Assembly: GCA_934630855.1 (NCBI GenBank)
Contig: CAKTWW010000046.1
Location: forward strand, 1 to 14,726
Length of the DNA: 14,726 nt
Direction of reading: 5' to 3'
Origin: an uncultured Collinsella sp.
GTDB taxonomy: Bacteria > Actinomycetota > Coriobacteriia > Coriobacteriales > Coriobacteriaceae
This document shows positions 14,703 through 14,726 of the stretch, piece after piece. Position 1 is the first letter of the stretch; each line of letters starts with the position of its first letter. Below the pieces are notes generated by a model. It was given only the letters and a program-made list of their open reading frames with translations. It was not told the DNA's origin and did no database searches. A program made the position numbers and the translations under genes.

Positions 14703-14726
14703 GGTAGTTCTCCTTTGTTTGTGCCC

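Noticed and set aside
1..14726. CRISPR arrays, tRNA or rRNA genes, integrases, toxin or defence genes
   Set aside because: No regularly spaced repeats, no tRNA-like cloverleaf and no such protein families were seen; the window is almost fully covered by housekeeping genes.

Overview
All protein-coding genes in this window lie on the minus strand, so the biological reading order is from high to low coordinates. The high-GC coding sequence, the S10-operon ribosomal proteins and a Firmicute-like fab/acc cluster with FabK together suggest a gut actinobacterium of class Coriobacteriia, most likely Collinsella or a close relative. That placement is inference from protein flavour and gene order; no search was run.

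Region 1 (14702 to 6536) is a compact type II fatty-acid synthesis operon: acpP, fabK, fabD, fabG, fabF, accB, fabZ, accC and a fused accD-accA gene. Gaps run from -14 to about +41 bases, and most starts have a Shine-Dalgarno sequence inside or just after the preceding gene. The cluster encodes all four acetyl-CoA carboxylase activities (AccA and AccD on one polypeptide), the malonyl transferase, the carrier protein, and one enzyme for each step of the elongation cycle. Only the initiating synthase (FabH) is missing; it may lie beyond the window's right edge.

Region 2 (6540 to 5200) holds a lone PTS EIIC permease gene broken by a one-base frameshift. It sits between two copies of a palindromic repeat (right arm GTCCCTTTGTCACATC) and ends at a clear intrinsic terminator. 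One repeat copy contains the stop codon of accDA and the probable ribosome-binding site of the EIIC gene.

Region 3 (5122 to 3302) holds a cation diffusion facilitator with what looks like a duplicated C-terminal domain, then a histidine-phosphatase (phosphoglycerate-mutase-like) protein.

Region 4 (3301 to 1) is the start of the S10 ribosomal operon: rplC, rplD, rplW, rplB and a partial rpsS. rpsJ, which normally comes first, is absent. Instead rplC is preceded by a 453-base non-coding stretch with hairpins, and rplW and rplB are separated by an unusual 179-base structured spacer. The leader and the spacer share a 27-base near-identical element, each copy of which begins a 26-codon reading frame starting Met-Asp-Thr-Pro. 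This shared element is the least explained feature in the window.
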